Of a stretch of DNA of 64,000 bases, positions 44,689 to 53,831 are shown piece by piece (within the stretch, counting starts at the first letter, position 1; the number at the start of each line of letters is the position of its first letter). The translations under genes were made by a program, and so were the position numbers. Under the pieces are notes generated by a model. That model did not search any database, was not told where the DNA came from, and saw nothing but the letters and a program-made list of their open reading frames with translations. The DNA is from Salinilacihabitans rarus. Its GTDB lineage: Archaea > Halobacteriota > Halobacteria > Halobacteriales > Natrialbaceae. The stretch covers positions 2,108,001-2,172,000 of the forward strand of contig NZ_CP100762.1 in the NCBI RefSeq assembly GCF_024296665.1. Direction: 5' to 3'.

Positions 44689-45237
44689 ATGCCTGACGAG
44701 GGGTCGCCCGTCCCGGAGGAGGTCCTCACGAGCGCCAAAGAGCAACTCGATGCGGAGGACATCTCGCTTGCGGACAACGAGGAAATCCTTCACGCGCTGA
44801 GCGAGTTGACGCCGGTCTACCGGAACGACCGGTCGTACTTCGTGCTCGGGAACTACGACCGGGAACCGATCCGGCGGCTGAATCTGGTGGTGGATCGTCT
44901 CAACCGACGTACCGACGTGTACGCCTTCCGGATGGTCGACATTCGGGGCGAATGGGACAATAGCATCCAGAAGTTCTGTCTGATCGCGGATATCGTGACG
45001 TACCTCGTCGGGGTCGCCGAGAAGGAACCGAGCGACTTCCTCGTCGAACAGGGGCTCCTCGTCGGCACGACCGAGTACTTCTCGAAAAGCCACGTCCTCA
45101 AGCGAGAGTACGAGGACGAGGAGTATCCCTTCGGTTGGATGCAGGATGGTGTCTTCGAACTATTCGACCGGGAGGGACGACTGCACTGCTGGCGGACCGA
45201 GGAGGACCTCGTCGACGTAACTGGGGACCTTCCGTGA
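44689..45237 (+). CDS. Conserved haloarchaeal protein of unknown function, divergent from regulator
   Basis: 182 residues, soluble, acidic. Notable segments are NEEILHALSELTPVYRNDRS, FVLGNYDREPIRRLNLVVDR, LNRRTDVYAFRMVDIRGEWD and KFCLIADIVTYLVGVAEKEP. The alternating hydrophobic strands and helices suggest an alpha/beta fold, but no family is recognised. The leaderless ATG at 44689 is 27 bases after a TATA-like box. It shares the control region with the winged-helix regulator, so it is the obvious candidate target of that regulator. Confidence 0.6.
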   Translation: MPDEGSPVPEEVLTSAKEQLDAEDISLADNEEILHALSELTPVYRNDRSYFVLGNYDREPIRRLNLVVDRLNRRTDVYAFRMVDIRGEWDNSIQKFCLIADIVTYLVGVAEKEPSDFLVEQGLLVGTTEYFSKSHVLKREYEDEEYPFGWMQDGVFELFDREGRLHCWRTEEDLVDVTGDLP

Positions 45238-45285
45238 CGGCGAGTGGGAGACCGATCTGTCTCACGACGTCAAGTGCGACGATCC

Positions 45286-45537
45286 TCGGCGTTCTCACTG
45301 GGCGCGTTCCGGGACGAACACGGAACCGGGTTCGACCTCGTGAGCGATATGAGCCGAGATTCGATCCGGGAATACGACCTCGAGATCGACATCCCGGAAC
45401 TGGGCCTGCACGGCATTGCCAACCGCGCGGTGTTCGTCGTCGACGAGGACGGGACCGTCACCTACCGCTGGGTCGCCGACGACCCGACCAGCGAACCCGA
45501 CTACGAGGAGATACTCGACGCGGTAGAGACAGCAGGA
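45286..45537 (+). pseudogene. Truncated peroxiredoxin (AhpC/TSA family), C-terminal part only
   Basis: In one frame this encodes FSLGAFRDEHGTGFDLVSDM, REYDLEIDIPELGLHGIANR, AVFVVDEDGTVTYRWVADDP and DYEEILDAVE, the C-terminal half of a haloarchaeal Bcp/AhpC-type peroxiredoxin. The N-terminal half, with the thioredoxin-fold start and the peroxidatic cysteine, is missing. Upstream the frame turns into unrelated Arg/Ser-rich sequence, and downstream it does not stop at the normal place. It cannot make an active enzyme. Sequence after it (45546-45791) has no gene and is A/T-richer, consistent with rearrangement. Confidence 0.7.
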
Positions 45538-45791
45538 GCTGTTTTGAGGCGAAAGCAAACGCGAGTTTGCGATAGTCACGCAAAACGCTATCGTGTTCGT
45601 AATCGTAATCATCGATGGTGTTGTTATGGGTCGAACGACGTCCACGAAAAATCAGGATGCCCTGCCACAGGAACTCACCACACTCGACCGACGTCGTGTT
45701 ACGGAACCAACGGTGCTGACCAACTTGAGAGACGACGGGAGCAACGTGGTGGCCGGCCGCTGTGACGTCACCTGCCAAGGGAGGGGACGGC

Positions 45792-46658
45792 GTGACAACC
45801 GATGAGTCGAAAACGGACACCGCCTACGAGGCGGCCCTGAACGAACACTACGGAGCGACGGACCTCGGCGACGAAATTCTCGACGCCCTCGAAGCCGCCG
45901 GGAAAGACGTCGACACACTCACTCGGGAGGATATTGCGTCGTTCGACGAGTTCCACATCCGCGGTCTCGAGGCGACCCGAGAAGTCGCCAACCTCGCGGA
46001 GGTGGAAGACCACGCTCGCATCCTCGACGTCGGATGCGGGATCGGTGGGCCTGCCCGCACCCTCGCTTCCGAGTTCGGTTGCGATGTCGTCGGAATCGAT
46101 GTAGTCGAGGAGTACTGTCGGGCAGCGACCCTCTTTACTGATCGAGTAGGGTTGACCGACAACGTCCGCTTCCAGCACGGGAACGCCCTCGACCTGCCGT
46201 TCGCGGACGAGGAGTTCGATGTCGTCTGGTTCGAGCATACGCTGCTGAACATCGAGGCCAAGGGAGTGGCGATCGAGGAAGCGGGTCGTGTCCTCAGGCC
46301 GGGAGGTACACTTACACTGTACGAAATTTGTGCCGGACCTGGGGACGAACCGGTATTCCCGGTCCCCTGGGCATCGGATGGGTCTCTCAGCTACCTCGAT
46401 CCACCTGAGAAACTCCGGGAGATCGTCCTCGATCGTGGCTTCGATGAGGCCGCCTGGAGGGACGTCACAGGGCCGAGCCTCGAGTGGTTTCGGAACGTGG
46501 TGGAGTCGATGCAATCGCGACCAGCGGATGCACCGCCGCCGCTCGGACTCAACCTTCTGATGGGAGCGGAAACGCCGATCAAAGCGGCGAACGTCGTCCG
46601 GAACCTCGAAGAAGAACGGATCGTCGTCGTCCAAGGCGTGTACGAGCGTATCGGTTAG
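45792..46658 (+). CDS. Class I SAM-dependent methyltransferase
   Basis: 288 residues. Motif I ILDVGCGIGGPARTLASEFG, near residue 83, binds SAM; VVGIDVVEEYCRAA carries the acidic residue for the ribose; NALDLPFADEEFDVVWFEHT and RVLRPGGTLTLYEI are motifs II and III. The N-terminal helical cap (EAALNEHYGATDLGDEILDA) and the C-terminal region resemble small-molecule methyltransferases such as sarcosine/dimethylglycine or tocopherol-type enzymes. The substrate is not known. The GTG at 45792 was chosen because GGGAGG lies seven bases before it; an ATG at 45762 is possible. Codon bias is weaker than in flanking genes. Confidence 0.82.
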   Translation: MTTDESKTDTAYEAALNEHYGATDLGDEILDALEAAGKDVDTLTREDIASFDEFHIRGLEATREVANLAEVEDHARILDVGCGIGGPARTLASEFGCDVVGIDVVEEYCRAATLFTDRVGLTDNVRFQHGNALDLPFADEEFDVVWFEHTLLNIEAKGVAIEEAGRVLRPGGTLTLYEICAGPGDEPVFPVPWASDGSLSYLDPPEKLREIVLDRGFDEAAWRDVTGPSLEWFRNVVESMQSRPADAPPPLGLNLLMGAETPIKAANVVRNLEEERIVVVQGVYERIG

Positions 46659-46774
46659 GGCCGCAGGACCGCTACTAGCGCGTGTTCCAACCGCGCGTAT
46701 CGATATTGGTCGAGAAATTCCAACATCCGCTGGGCTCGATCCGGATCGAGCATCGTCTTCGGTCGTGGTCGGGA

Positions 46775-47008
46775 TCACTCGTCGGATTCGAGTTCGAGTC
46801 GTTGCAGACTATTGGCCACGACCGAGAGGAGGTAGACCACGGCGAATGCCGTCCCGGCCCAGAATCCAGATCGAATAGTTCCCACGTCGTTCGTATTCGC
46901 CACGGCGATGTAAACGGAGACGAGCGTGAACGCGACGATGATCATCATCGCAGCCCGTCCGTAGTGGGCGGACGAACGAGTGCGATAGTCATCCTGCTCG
47001 GCGGCCAT
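46775..47008 (-). CDS. Small two-helix membrane protein
   Basis: 77 residues with two membrane helices (about 20-38 and 48-66) and polar ends. A/T-rich sequence (ACAAAAACATTC on the minus strand) lies about 27 bases upstream of the ATG at 47008. No family recognised. It sits between the methyltransferase gene and the large MMPL gene and shows no clear functional link. Confidence 0.5.
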   Translation of the reverse strand: MAAEQDDYRTRSSAHYGRAAMMIIVAFTLVSVYIAVANTNDVGTIRSGFWAGTAFAVVYLLSVVANSLQRLELESDE

Positions 47009-47139
47009 ATTTTTAAAACCGGCATCGAATGTTTTTGTTCTAACGGTTTACACTCTGCAAGTTCGGCACCGAACGATCGCTACAGCCTGACACCGAGCGC
47101 GAGAGTGGTGGACGTCGACGGCGAGCGAGGCTGCTGGGT

Positions 47140-50100
47140 TCAGTCTCCCTCGAGCCAGGCACGGCGAAGCCGGTCGACTTCTGCGGGGGTGACGTCGTCA
47201 CGCTCGACTGCGGCTTCGATGTCCGCGTGCGTGACCGTGCCGCGTTCGAGAGCCCGCTGGAAGACGTTCTCGACGACGTCGACCGTCTCGTCGCCGTCGA
47301 TCGGTCGCTGGCCGTTCCCGGTTTCGACGGTGCCCTCGAACGTGAATACGTCCCGATCCGTTTCCCCCTCGGGGAGTTCGACCGTGTACTCGAAGGTCGC
47401 CTCGGACGGTGACTCGCCGACGTCCCAGAACACCGTGACGCTCCCGTCGCACCGATCCACGGCGACCGGTTCGGGGGCGACATCGACGTCAGCAATCCCG
47501 CCGGGGACCGTCTCCCGGAGAGATACCCGATTCTGGACGTTCCGAAGCGAGACCGTTACCGGAACGGACTGGTCGGGCAAGACGTAGGTGCGGTGGATCG
47601 TGCGCGTCGCGTCGGGGCCGGCCTCGGCGGCGGTACCGTGTGATCCCTCGGCAGTGACCGCGTCGGCTCCCTCGGTGGCCGTGTCACGGTCCACGAACCG
47701 CGTCCAGACGACCAGCAGGCTCGGGAGGACGAACACGCTGGCGAGGAACGCGAAGACGATCGTGACGGCGGTGATGAGCCCGAACGACTGGAGGAACGGG
47801 AGGATGGCGACGAGCAACACGGCGAACCCGCTTGCGGTCGTCGCCGCGCTCGACAGGAGCGCGCCGCCAGTGCCGGTCACGGTCTCGTGCAGCGCCGCTG
47901 GGACCGTCTCCGCCTCCGTGAGTTCTTGGTTGAACCGCTCGCTGACGTGGAGACTGTAGTCGACGCCGAGTCCGATGGTGAGCCCGGTTATCATGCCGGT
48001 GACGATGTTGAACGGGACGTCCAGCAGCGCCATCGTGCCGAGTACCCACGTCAGGGTGAACGCGACGGGGACGATCGTGACGACGCCGAGCGAAGCGCTT
48101 CCGTCGGTGACACGGTAGGCCGTCGCGAGGACGACGAGCACCGACAGCAACGCGACGACCAGGCTCAGAAGCGCCGTCTCCGCGAGTTGGTCGGCCGTGA
48201 TCTGGTTGACGATGACGTCGCCGGTCGCGATCGCCGAGACAGCCTCGCCGTCGGCGTCGGCTGCGACCCACTCCATCTGATCGCGGACGGTCTCGTCGTC
48301 GACGCCACCGTCGACGGTGACGACCATCCGGACGGCCCGGTACTCGCCGTCCTCGCGGTGGACGACGTCGGCGGCCGCCTCGGGTGCGACCCGGTAGAGT
48401 TCGTCGTAGACGGCAGTCACGTTCTCGTCGGGGACGCCGTCGCCGTCGGTGTCGGCGGCCGACAGCGTCCGGTCGAACGATTCGTCGTCCGCCGCGACGC
48501 GATCCATCACCGTGATCGGGTCGGTCACCGCGGCCTCACCGTCGGCGTACGTCTCCGTCGCCGACATGTCGCTCGCGTTCGCACGCGCCGTATCGAGCCG
48601 GTCGAGTGCCGCGGGATCGGTCACGTCGCCCCTGACGAGTATCGTGGCCGTGGTGTCCTGTCTGACGAAGTTCCGGTCCAGCGTGTCGATCGCCGTCTCC
48701 GCCGTATACGTCCCCGGCGCGATCGGATCGGGGAGGTCTTTCAGCCAGTCGGCGGGGTCCTCCGCGAGGAAGTCCGACTGTTCGAAGCTCGCGTCGATGT
48801 CCGTCGCCGCGTAGGCGCCCGTCGCGCTGACGAGGAGCGCAACGGCGATGACGACGTACGGGGCCTTCGCGGCGAGTGTCGCGCCGACGTTCAGGAGGCG
48901 GGTGACTGATCCGCCCCCGGTTCCGACGGCGGGTTTCATCCGGTCGATCCCCCACCCTTCGAGCAGTTCGTCGAGTTCGATTTTGAGGGCGGGGACGAGG
49001 AGACCGAAGACGAGCAGCGTGGCGACGATCCCGATCGCGCTGACGATACCGAGTTCCCGAAAGACCGCGAGCGGGCTCGTGAGGTTCGAGAGGAACCCGA
49101 TGACGGTCGTCGTGGTGACGTAGACGAGCGCGACCCCGACGCTGCCGAGCGCGACGGCCATCGCGCGACTGGGGGGCGTCTCGCCGGCCTCACGCTCCTC
49201 GCGGTAGCGCATCACGACGTGGAGTCCGTAGTCGATGGAGAGTCCGATGAGCAAGACGAGCACGACGATGAACGGCTGGCTGAACGCGATGTCGAACCAC
49301 CCCATCGCGCCGAACGTCCACACGAGAACGAGCGCGATCCCGAGGAGACCGAGCAGGACGTCGAGCGGGTCCCTGTAGACCACCACGAGCACGAGCAAGA
49401 CGAATGCGACGGCAAGCGGGCCGACCAGCAGAACGCTGTCGACCATCGAGTCCACGATTTCCGTGGACACGATCCCATCACCGTAGACCAGAACGGACAT
49501 CGAGTCGTCGTCCGTCGCCAGCGCCGTCATGGCGGCCTGTGAGTCTTCGATCGCATCCGGCGCGTCGCCCGGCGCAAACGATCCGCCCGGCGTTTCCTGG
49601 GTCACGACGAGCAGCGTCGCGTTGGTTTCGGTCGACCCCGGCTCGTAGTAGTCGGGCATGAAGGCGAGTGCCCGCGTCGACTGGCTCGAATCTTCGGCGA
49701 GTACGTCCGCAGCGAGCGTTTCGACCTCCGAGTCGTTCAGCGACTGCAGTCCCTCGATCTGGGTCTCGATATCGGGGTCGAGGTCGGCTAGCTCTCGCCT
49801 GTCCTCGGAGAGATTCGCGTACTCCTCGGCAAGTATCCGCTTCGTGACGGGTTCCGTACCGTCTCTCGTCCCGTTTTGGGCCGCACCCGTCGCGTTTCCC
49901 TCGGTCGTCGCGTCTCCACGGGTCGGTGCGTTTTCGTCAGTCGCGCCGCGTCGTTCCTCGACGGCGTCCGCGAACAGCGCGTACTCCTCCGCAGTGAGGT
50001 TCACGGACGTGTTCGCGTCGACGGCCGCGAAAGCGGGGCGGACGCTAGCGTTTGGGTTACGGCCGAGCGAATCGAGGGCATCCGCGAGGGCCGCCTCCGT

Positions 50101-50517
50101 GCTGGCGAGTTCGCGCTCGCGGGTACGAAGCTCACCGGCCCGTTCGTCGCGAATCGCTGCGGTCGCGACGAGGTTCGCGACGCTGCGGATAGAGTCGTTC
50201 TCGACGAGCGTCCCGTCGACCGTCTCGTTCGTCCGGAGCGCTCGCTCGTATTCGAGCATCGAAACGAGCGTCCCCTTATCGAGGACGTCGTCGTCTCGGA
50301 CGAGGACCTGTGCGGACGTCGTATTCGCCGTTTCGCTGGAGAAGTTTTCGTCGGCGTAGTCGAGGGCGTCAGCCTCCGCGGCGTCAGTCTGGAACTGGTC
50401 GAGCGAGGTCGAGCGTTCGACCATCGGAACGCCGGCAGCGACGGCCGCGGACACGACGACCATGACCGCAACGACGAGTCGCGCGTTGGCGGAGATCCAC
50501 CCGCTCGTATCGGACAT
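47140..50517 (-). CDS. RND/MMPL-superfamily membrane exporter
   Basis: 1125 residues in two similar halves, each with one helix, a large extracytoplasmic domain (about 35-385 and 585-790) and then a block of five helices. Landmarks are LIGLSIDYGLHVVMRYREER near residue 440 and ITGLTIGLGVDYSLHVSERF near 850, the two copies of the proton-relay helix 4 region of MMPL proteins (G...DYxLH). The C-terminal 190 residues form an extra soluble domain (RTIHRTYVLPDQSVPVTVSL and a helical end). Exports lipids, hydrophobic compounds or surface precursors using ion gradients. It is divergent from a bat-type regulator. Confidence 0.85.
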   Translation of the reverse strand: MSDTSGWISANARLVVAVMVVVSAAVAAGVPMVERSTSLDQFQTDAAEADALDYADENFSSETANTTSAQVLVRDDDVLDKGTLVSMLEYERALRTNETVDGTLVENDSIRSVANLVATAAIRDERAGELRTRERELASTEAALADALDSLGRNPNASVRPAFAAVDANTSVNLTAEEYALFADAVEERRGATDENAPTRGDATTEGNATGAAQNGTRDGTEPVTKRILAEEYANLSEDRRELADLDPDIETQIEGLQSLNDSEVETLAADVLAEDSSQSTRALAFMPDYYEPGSTETNATLLVVTQETPGGSFAPGDAPDAIEDSQAAMTALATDDDSMSVLVYGDGIVSTEIVDSMVDSVLLVGPLAVAFVLLVLVVVYRDPLDVLLGLLGIALVLVWTFGAMGWFDIAFSQPFIVVLVLLIGLSIDYGLHVVMRYREEREAGETPPSRAMAVALGSVGVALVYVTTTTVIGFLSNLTSPLAVFRELGIVSAIGIVATLLVFGLLVPALKIELDELLEGWGIDRMKPAVGTGGGSVTRLLNVGATLAAKAPYVVIAVALLVSATGAYAATDIDASFEQSDFLAEDPADWLKDLPDPIAPGTYTAETAIDTLDRNFVRQDTTATILVRGDVTDPAALDRLDTARANASDMSATETYADGEAAVTDPITVMDRVAADDESFDRTLSAADTDGDGVPDENVTAVYDELYRVAPEAAADVVHREDGEYRAVRMVVTVDGGVDDETVRDQMEWVAADADGEAVSAIATGDVIVNQITADQLAETALLSLVVALLSVLVVLATAYRVTDGSASLGVVTIVPVAFTLTWVLGTMALLDVPFNIVTGMITGLTIGLGVDYSLHVSERFNQELTEAETVPAALHETVTGTGGALLSSAATTASGFAVLLVAILPFLQSFGLITAVTIVFAFLASVFVLPSLLVVWTRFVDRDTATEGADAVTAEGSHGTAAEAGPDATRTIHRTYVLPDQSVPVTVSLRNVQNRVSLRETVPGGIADVDVAPEPVAVDRCDGSVTVFWDVGESPSEATFEYTVELPEGETDRDVFTFEGTVETGNGQRPIDGDETVDVVENVFQRALERGTVTHADIEAAVERDDVTPAEVDRLRRAWLEGD

Positions 50518-50706
50518 TACCGCGGACTCACCCCCGGGTCCGCGGACGTGGGCGGGAACCGGGACACAGCAGTCACTCCACCGTGATCGACGCACGTTCG
50601 CCTCTCGAAAACGTAACTACGGACGACGTGAGAACGCGAGTTCGGTCCGTCTATCGCCACGTATTCCCGGGGTACCGACATTACGTGGCTGTATACGCCT
50701 CGGCTG

Positions 50707-50755
50707 GTTAGTGTCCAGTACGAATATTCGAGGGACCAGCTAACATATTCGTACT
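50707..50755. promoter_or_regulatory. Overlapping inverted repeats between the exporter and its regulator
   Basis: AGTACGAATA (50717-50726) and TATTCGTACT (50746-50755) are perfect complements. GTTAG (50707-50711) and CTAAC (50740-50744) form a second, interleaved pair, and CGAATATTCG (50721-50730) is itself a palindrome. The cluster lies in the divergent intergenic region, about 42 bases before the regulator gene, and is a likely operator. Confidence 0.55.
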
Positions 50756-50796
50756 CGGCGCTATCGTACGCGTCCCGTTACGGAGACCTACCGACG

Positions 50797-51438
50797 ATGC
50801 CACAGGCGAAACTCACGATCGACATGCCGGACGATACCTGGATCGGGGACATCTCGACCGCCCATCCGGACGTCGTCTTCCAGGTCGTCACGAGTATCCC
50901 CGGCGACGGAACCGGGATCGGGCTCGTTCGACTCGTCGCGGCCGATCCACTGCCCATCATTACCGACATCCAGACCCGCGACGACGTCGAGGACCTCGAA
51001 TTACTCTGGAAACACGACGACGAAGCGCTTCTCCAGATCCAGACGGTGAATCCGCTTCCGCTCCTCCCGGTCTGGCGGGCCGGCGTGCCGCTCAAGATGC
51101 CCTTCGACATCCGGGATGGGGACGCCACGTGGGAGGTGACGACGTCGACGAGTCGGCTCTCGAGCCTCCGCGACCACCTCGACGACCTGGGGATCAGCTT
51201 CTCTATCGAGTACGTTCGCGAGATCGATGCGAGTCAGGCAGACCAGTTGTTGACCGACCGCCAGCAAGAGGTGTTGATGGCTGCGGTCGAAGCCGGCTAC
51301 TATCGCGCGCCACGGGACTCGACGTTAGGCGACGTAGCCGAGGCGCTCGACATCGCGAACGCCACGTGTAGCGACGTGCTCCATCGTGCCGAGGGCCACA
51401 TCATCCACTGGTTCGTCGAGGAACACGTGGAAGCGTGA
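50797..51438 (+). CDS. Bat-type helix-turn-helix regulator
   Basis: 213 residues. The N-terminal 150 residues form a sensory or effector region typical of haloarchaeal Bat-like proteins (AKLTIDMPDDTWIGDISTAH, FQVVTSIPGDGTGIGLVRLV). The C-terminal HTH_10 domain is recognisable from LLTDRQQEVLMAAVEAGYYR, STLGDVAEALDIANATCSDV and LHRAEGHIIHWFVEEH. It probably regulates the divergent MMPL exporter, given the inverted-repeat cluster between them. The signal is unknown. Confidence 0.82.
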   Translation: MPQAKLTIDMPDDTWIGDISTAHPDVVFQVVTSIPGDGTGIGLVRLVAADPLPIITDIQTRDDVEDLELLWKHDDEALLQIQTVNPLPLLPVWRAGVPLKMPFDIRDGDATWEVTTSTSRLSSLRDHLDDLGISFSIEYVREIDASQADQLLTDRQQEVLMAAVEAGYYRAPRDSTLGDVAEALDIANATCSDVLHRAEGHIIHWFVEEHVEA

Positions 51439-51551
51439 TCTGCCGAGTACGCGTCGACGGGTGCGTCACGCTACGGTCGTTGCCGCCGCGTTACGGCGTT
51501 CGTCGTCGACCGGGCGGACCCGAGACGTACCACGGACGTTCACGTTGCCGG

Positions 51552-51770
51552 TTACTTCTCTCGGAGGTCCTCCGGCGCGAGTTGGTCCCGGAACCGGGCG
51601 GTGGGGACGGACTCGATTCCGTCGGCTTCGAGCCTGCGATTTTCCTGTTCGACCCGGACGGCGAGAAGCCGCTGAATTTCTCGCATCCGAAACGCGATCG
51701 TACGGAGTTCGTCGCGTTCGGAGGTAGCCGAACTCGGGCCGCTACCGGATGGATCTGATGGGTCGCCCAT
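51552..51770 (-). CDS. Small haloarchaeal helical protein
   Basis: 72 residues. A Ser/Pro/Asp-rich N-terminus (GDPSDPSGSGPSSATSE) is followed by one long amphipathic helix (RDELRTIAFRMREIQRLLAV, then RVEQENRRLEADGI) that may form a coiled coil. CTAAATAATA on the minus strand (51791-51800) is centred about 27 bases upstream of the ATG at 51770, a good leaderless promoter that supports the gene. No family recognised. Confidence 0.5.
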   Translation of the reverse strand: MGDPSDPSGSGPSSATSERDELRTIAFRMREIQRLLAVRVEQENRRLEADGIESVPTARFRDQLAPEDLREK

Positions 51771-52643
51771 GGCGTTACCAGTCCACAGGCTATTATTTAG
51801 TACCCGGGTCGAAACGGGGCGGTGCTCGGTCTACGCAGCTAGTCGTCCGTTCTTCGCCGCCGCTGCCCGCTCTTTCGGGTCGTCGTGTCGGTGGCGCGGG
51901 CGACCGTCTCCCGTCCGCTGTATTCGTCCCCGGTTTCGAGATCCCTCGTCTTCAGGGTGTCACGTGCGCGGTGTGTTTTCCCGTCGATCACGAATCCCCG
52001 TCGCCGGAAACGAGCCACGGGGCGACTGTCGCGTCGCCGTTCCGCGTCGACGGGAGCCATCGCCCGTCCTTGCCCGACGATTCGATGTCCACCCGGACGA
52101 CTGGACCGCGACGTGATCGTTCGCGTCGGGTCCGTCGAAGCCCGGATTTCTGCGGACGAACCGCCGGATTCGCCGATCGGAGGGGCAACGGTATCGGGCA
52201 GGACGGCAAACGGCGTTCCATCCAGCCAGTGCGATACGAAAGAACTGACTTCGACGGGCGTCACCACCGCATCGAACGTCAGAATCGACGGCAGTGTTCC
52301 CAACTAGCAAAAAGATACTTGTCGATCGGTGGTGGGGATTCTTCTGGAAGTTCCAATGGAGAAACACGTCGAAGACGCCCTCTGTACGTCGAGTCCGTTA
52401 TGAGCGATCCGCGTCCGGAGGAACCGCACGCGCAGTCACGAACCCGGTTCCGGATGGCCACGATCATCGCCCCGTCGAGCGTGTTTCTCGGCGTGCCCGG
52501 CTACCTCTCGGCGAAGACGGAAGGCTCGCTGGACGGCTCTCGGTAGCCGAGTGAACGCACTGTAGTTCACAATGACACACGATGGATCGGGTACGCGAAT
52601 GGAACGCCTCGACGGCGAAAGCGAATCACGGTGAGTTCCAGCC
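51771..52643. other. Stretch without a convincing gene
   Basis: About 870 bases between a small gene and the GAP-family gene. Frames on both strands are open in places, but they have poor third-position bias and Arg/Ser/Thr-rich translations, and none resembles a family. The A/T-rich GCAAAAAGATACTT (52307-52320) looks like a promoter. A 15-codon frame (52356-52403) and a 48-codon frame (52400-52546), linked by an ATGA overlap, follow it. They may be remnants or micro-genes. Confidence 0.4.
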
Positions 52644-53279
52644 ATGAGCCTCCTACAGGTTCTCCCACTGGCCATCGTAATGATCACGGGTCCACAGATA
52701 CTCTCGCCCATCTTCCTCGCCACGAGCGAACAGTGGCGGAAGAACTCCGTGGCATACGTCTTCGGTGCGTCTCTCTCGATCAGTCTCGTCGTCGTCGTCG
52801 CATATCTCCTCGGGAACGGCCTCGGCGGCGGAGGTGGTGGACTGTTAGGGGCGAGTGCAAAGCAACTGCTCTACCTCGTCGTCCTCGTCCTCCTCCTCTA
52901 CGCGGCGGCGGACACCTACCGAAAGCGGAACGTGTCCAAGCCGCCGGAGTGGATGGGCAAGTTGACCAGCGCGTCACCGCGGTTCTCGTTTCGACTGGGG
53001 TTTCTCCTGCTGGGGTTTTTTCCGACCGATATCGTCACCTCAGTTAGCGTCGGAACCTTCCTTGCGGCGAACGACGCCCCGGTCACGGACGCGACCGGGT
53101 TCGTCGTGCTCACGCTCTTCATCCTGGCGCTTCCGTCCCTCGGCGTGCTCGTCCTGGGCAAGCGGGCGGAAGCCGCACTCCCGAAGATCCGCGACTGGAT
53201 GAACGACAACTCGTGGATCATCTCGGAGGTGGTGATCGCGTTGTTCGTCGTCCTGACGCTCCAGAACCTCCTCGGGTAA
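52644..53279 (+). CDS. GAP-family membrane protein (Sap, sulfolipid-1-addressing type)
   Basis: 211 residues with six predicted helices: about 5-21, 34-55, 72-90, 112-132, 146-168 and 191-208. The N-terminal LPLAIVMITGPQILSPIFLA, the YVFGASLSISL segment and the polar central loop (DTYRKRNVSKPPEWMGKL) fit the LysE-like GAP/Sap family, which is thought to move lipids or small solutes. GGTGA about nine bases before the ATG acts as a ribosome-binding site. No partner is adjacent. Confidence 0.7.
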   Translation: MSLLQVLPLAIVMITGPQILSPIFLATSEQWRKNSVAYVFGASLSISLVVVVAYLLGNGLGGGGGGLLGASAKQLLYLVVLVLLLYAAADTYRKRNVSKPPEWMGKLTSASPRFSFRLGFLLLGFFPTDIVTSVSVGTFLAANDAPVTDATGFVVLTLFILALPSLGVLVLGKRAEAALPKIRDWMNDNSWIISEVVIALFVVLTLQNLLG

Positions 53280-53392
53280 GACATCCGTCTACAGGGTACT
53301 CGTGGGCGTGGCCGTCGTGGTCGAGGAAGCCAACGAGTGTGAGAATCCGGCCTGTTCGTTTAATTTTACAATCCGAATTTTCTGAAACGAGG

Positions 53393-53402
53393 TTTATAGC
53401 CG
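53393..53402 (+). promoter_or_regulatory. TATA box of the DUF5518-like gene
   Basis: TTTATAGCC is centred about 29 bases before the ATG at 53427, consistent with a leaderless or near-leaderless transcript. Confidence 0.5.
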
Positions 53403-53426
53403 TTGACAGCATAGTGACGATCGATC

Positions 53427-53831
53427 ATGAATGTCAACTGGACGGCAGTCGTAACTGGATTCGCCGTGACCCTCGCGTTAGGGTTCATCAGCGGCCTCGT
53501 CTACGTCGGATCGGAGGCCTCCATCGTGCTCCTGTACTGGGGCGGAATCGGACTATTCGGCGGCCTCGCAGCCGGATACCTCGCTGGCGGGACGATCGGG
53601 TCCGGTGCAACCCACGGCGGTCTCGCCACCGTCGTCGGGTCGCTGGTCCTGTTGGCCCTTGCGACGTTCACGACCCTGCTCTTCGGGGGCCTCGTCGCAT
53701 CGTTCAGCGTGCTCGTACTCGGCCTGCTGATGCTCGCGTTCTACGCCATCCCCGGTGCCCTGGGCGGCGCGATCGGGTCGTGGGCGAAGCACCGCCGGGC
53801 CGCTCCGGAACCGACGGGCACCCGGGCCTGA
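53427..53831 (+). CDS. DUF5518-like four-helix membrane protein
   Basis: 134 residues with four membrane helices (about 5-28, 33-55, 65-87 and 90-118) rich in Gly and Ala: AVVTGFAVTLALGFISGLVY, LFGGLAAGYLAGGTIGSGAT and FYAIPGALGGAIGSW. Haloarchaeal DUF5518 proteins show this pattern of a glycine-rich four-helix bundle; the function is unknown. A short charged tail follows. Confidence 0.6.
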   Translation: MNVNWTAVVTGFAVTLALGFISGLVYVGSEASIVLLYWGGIGLFGGLAAGYLAGGTIGSGATHGGLATVVGSLVLLALATFTTLLFGGLVASFSVLVLGLLMLAFYAIPGALGGAIGSWAKHRRAAPEPTGTRA

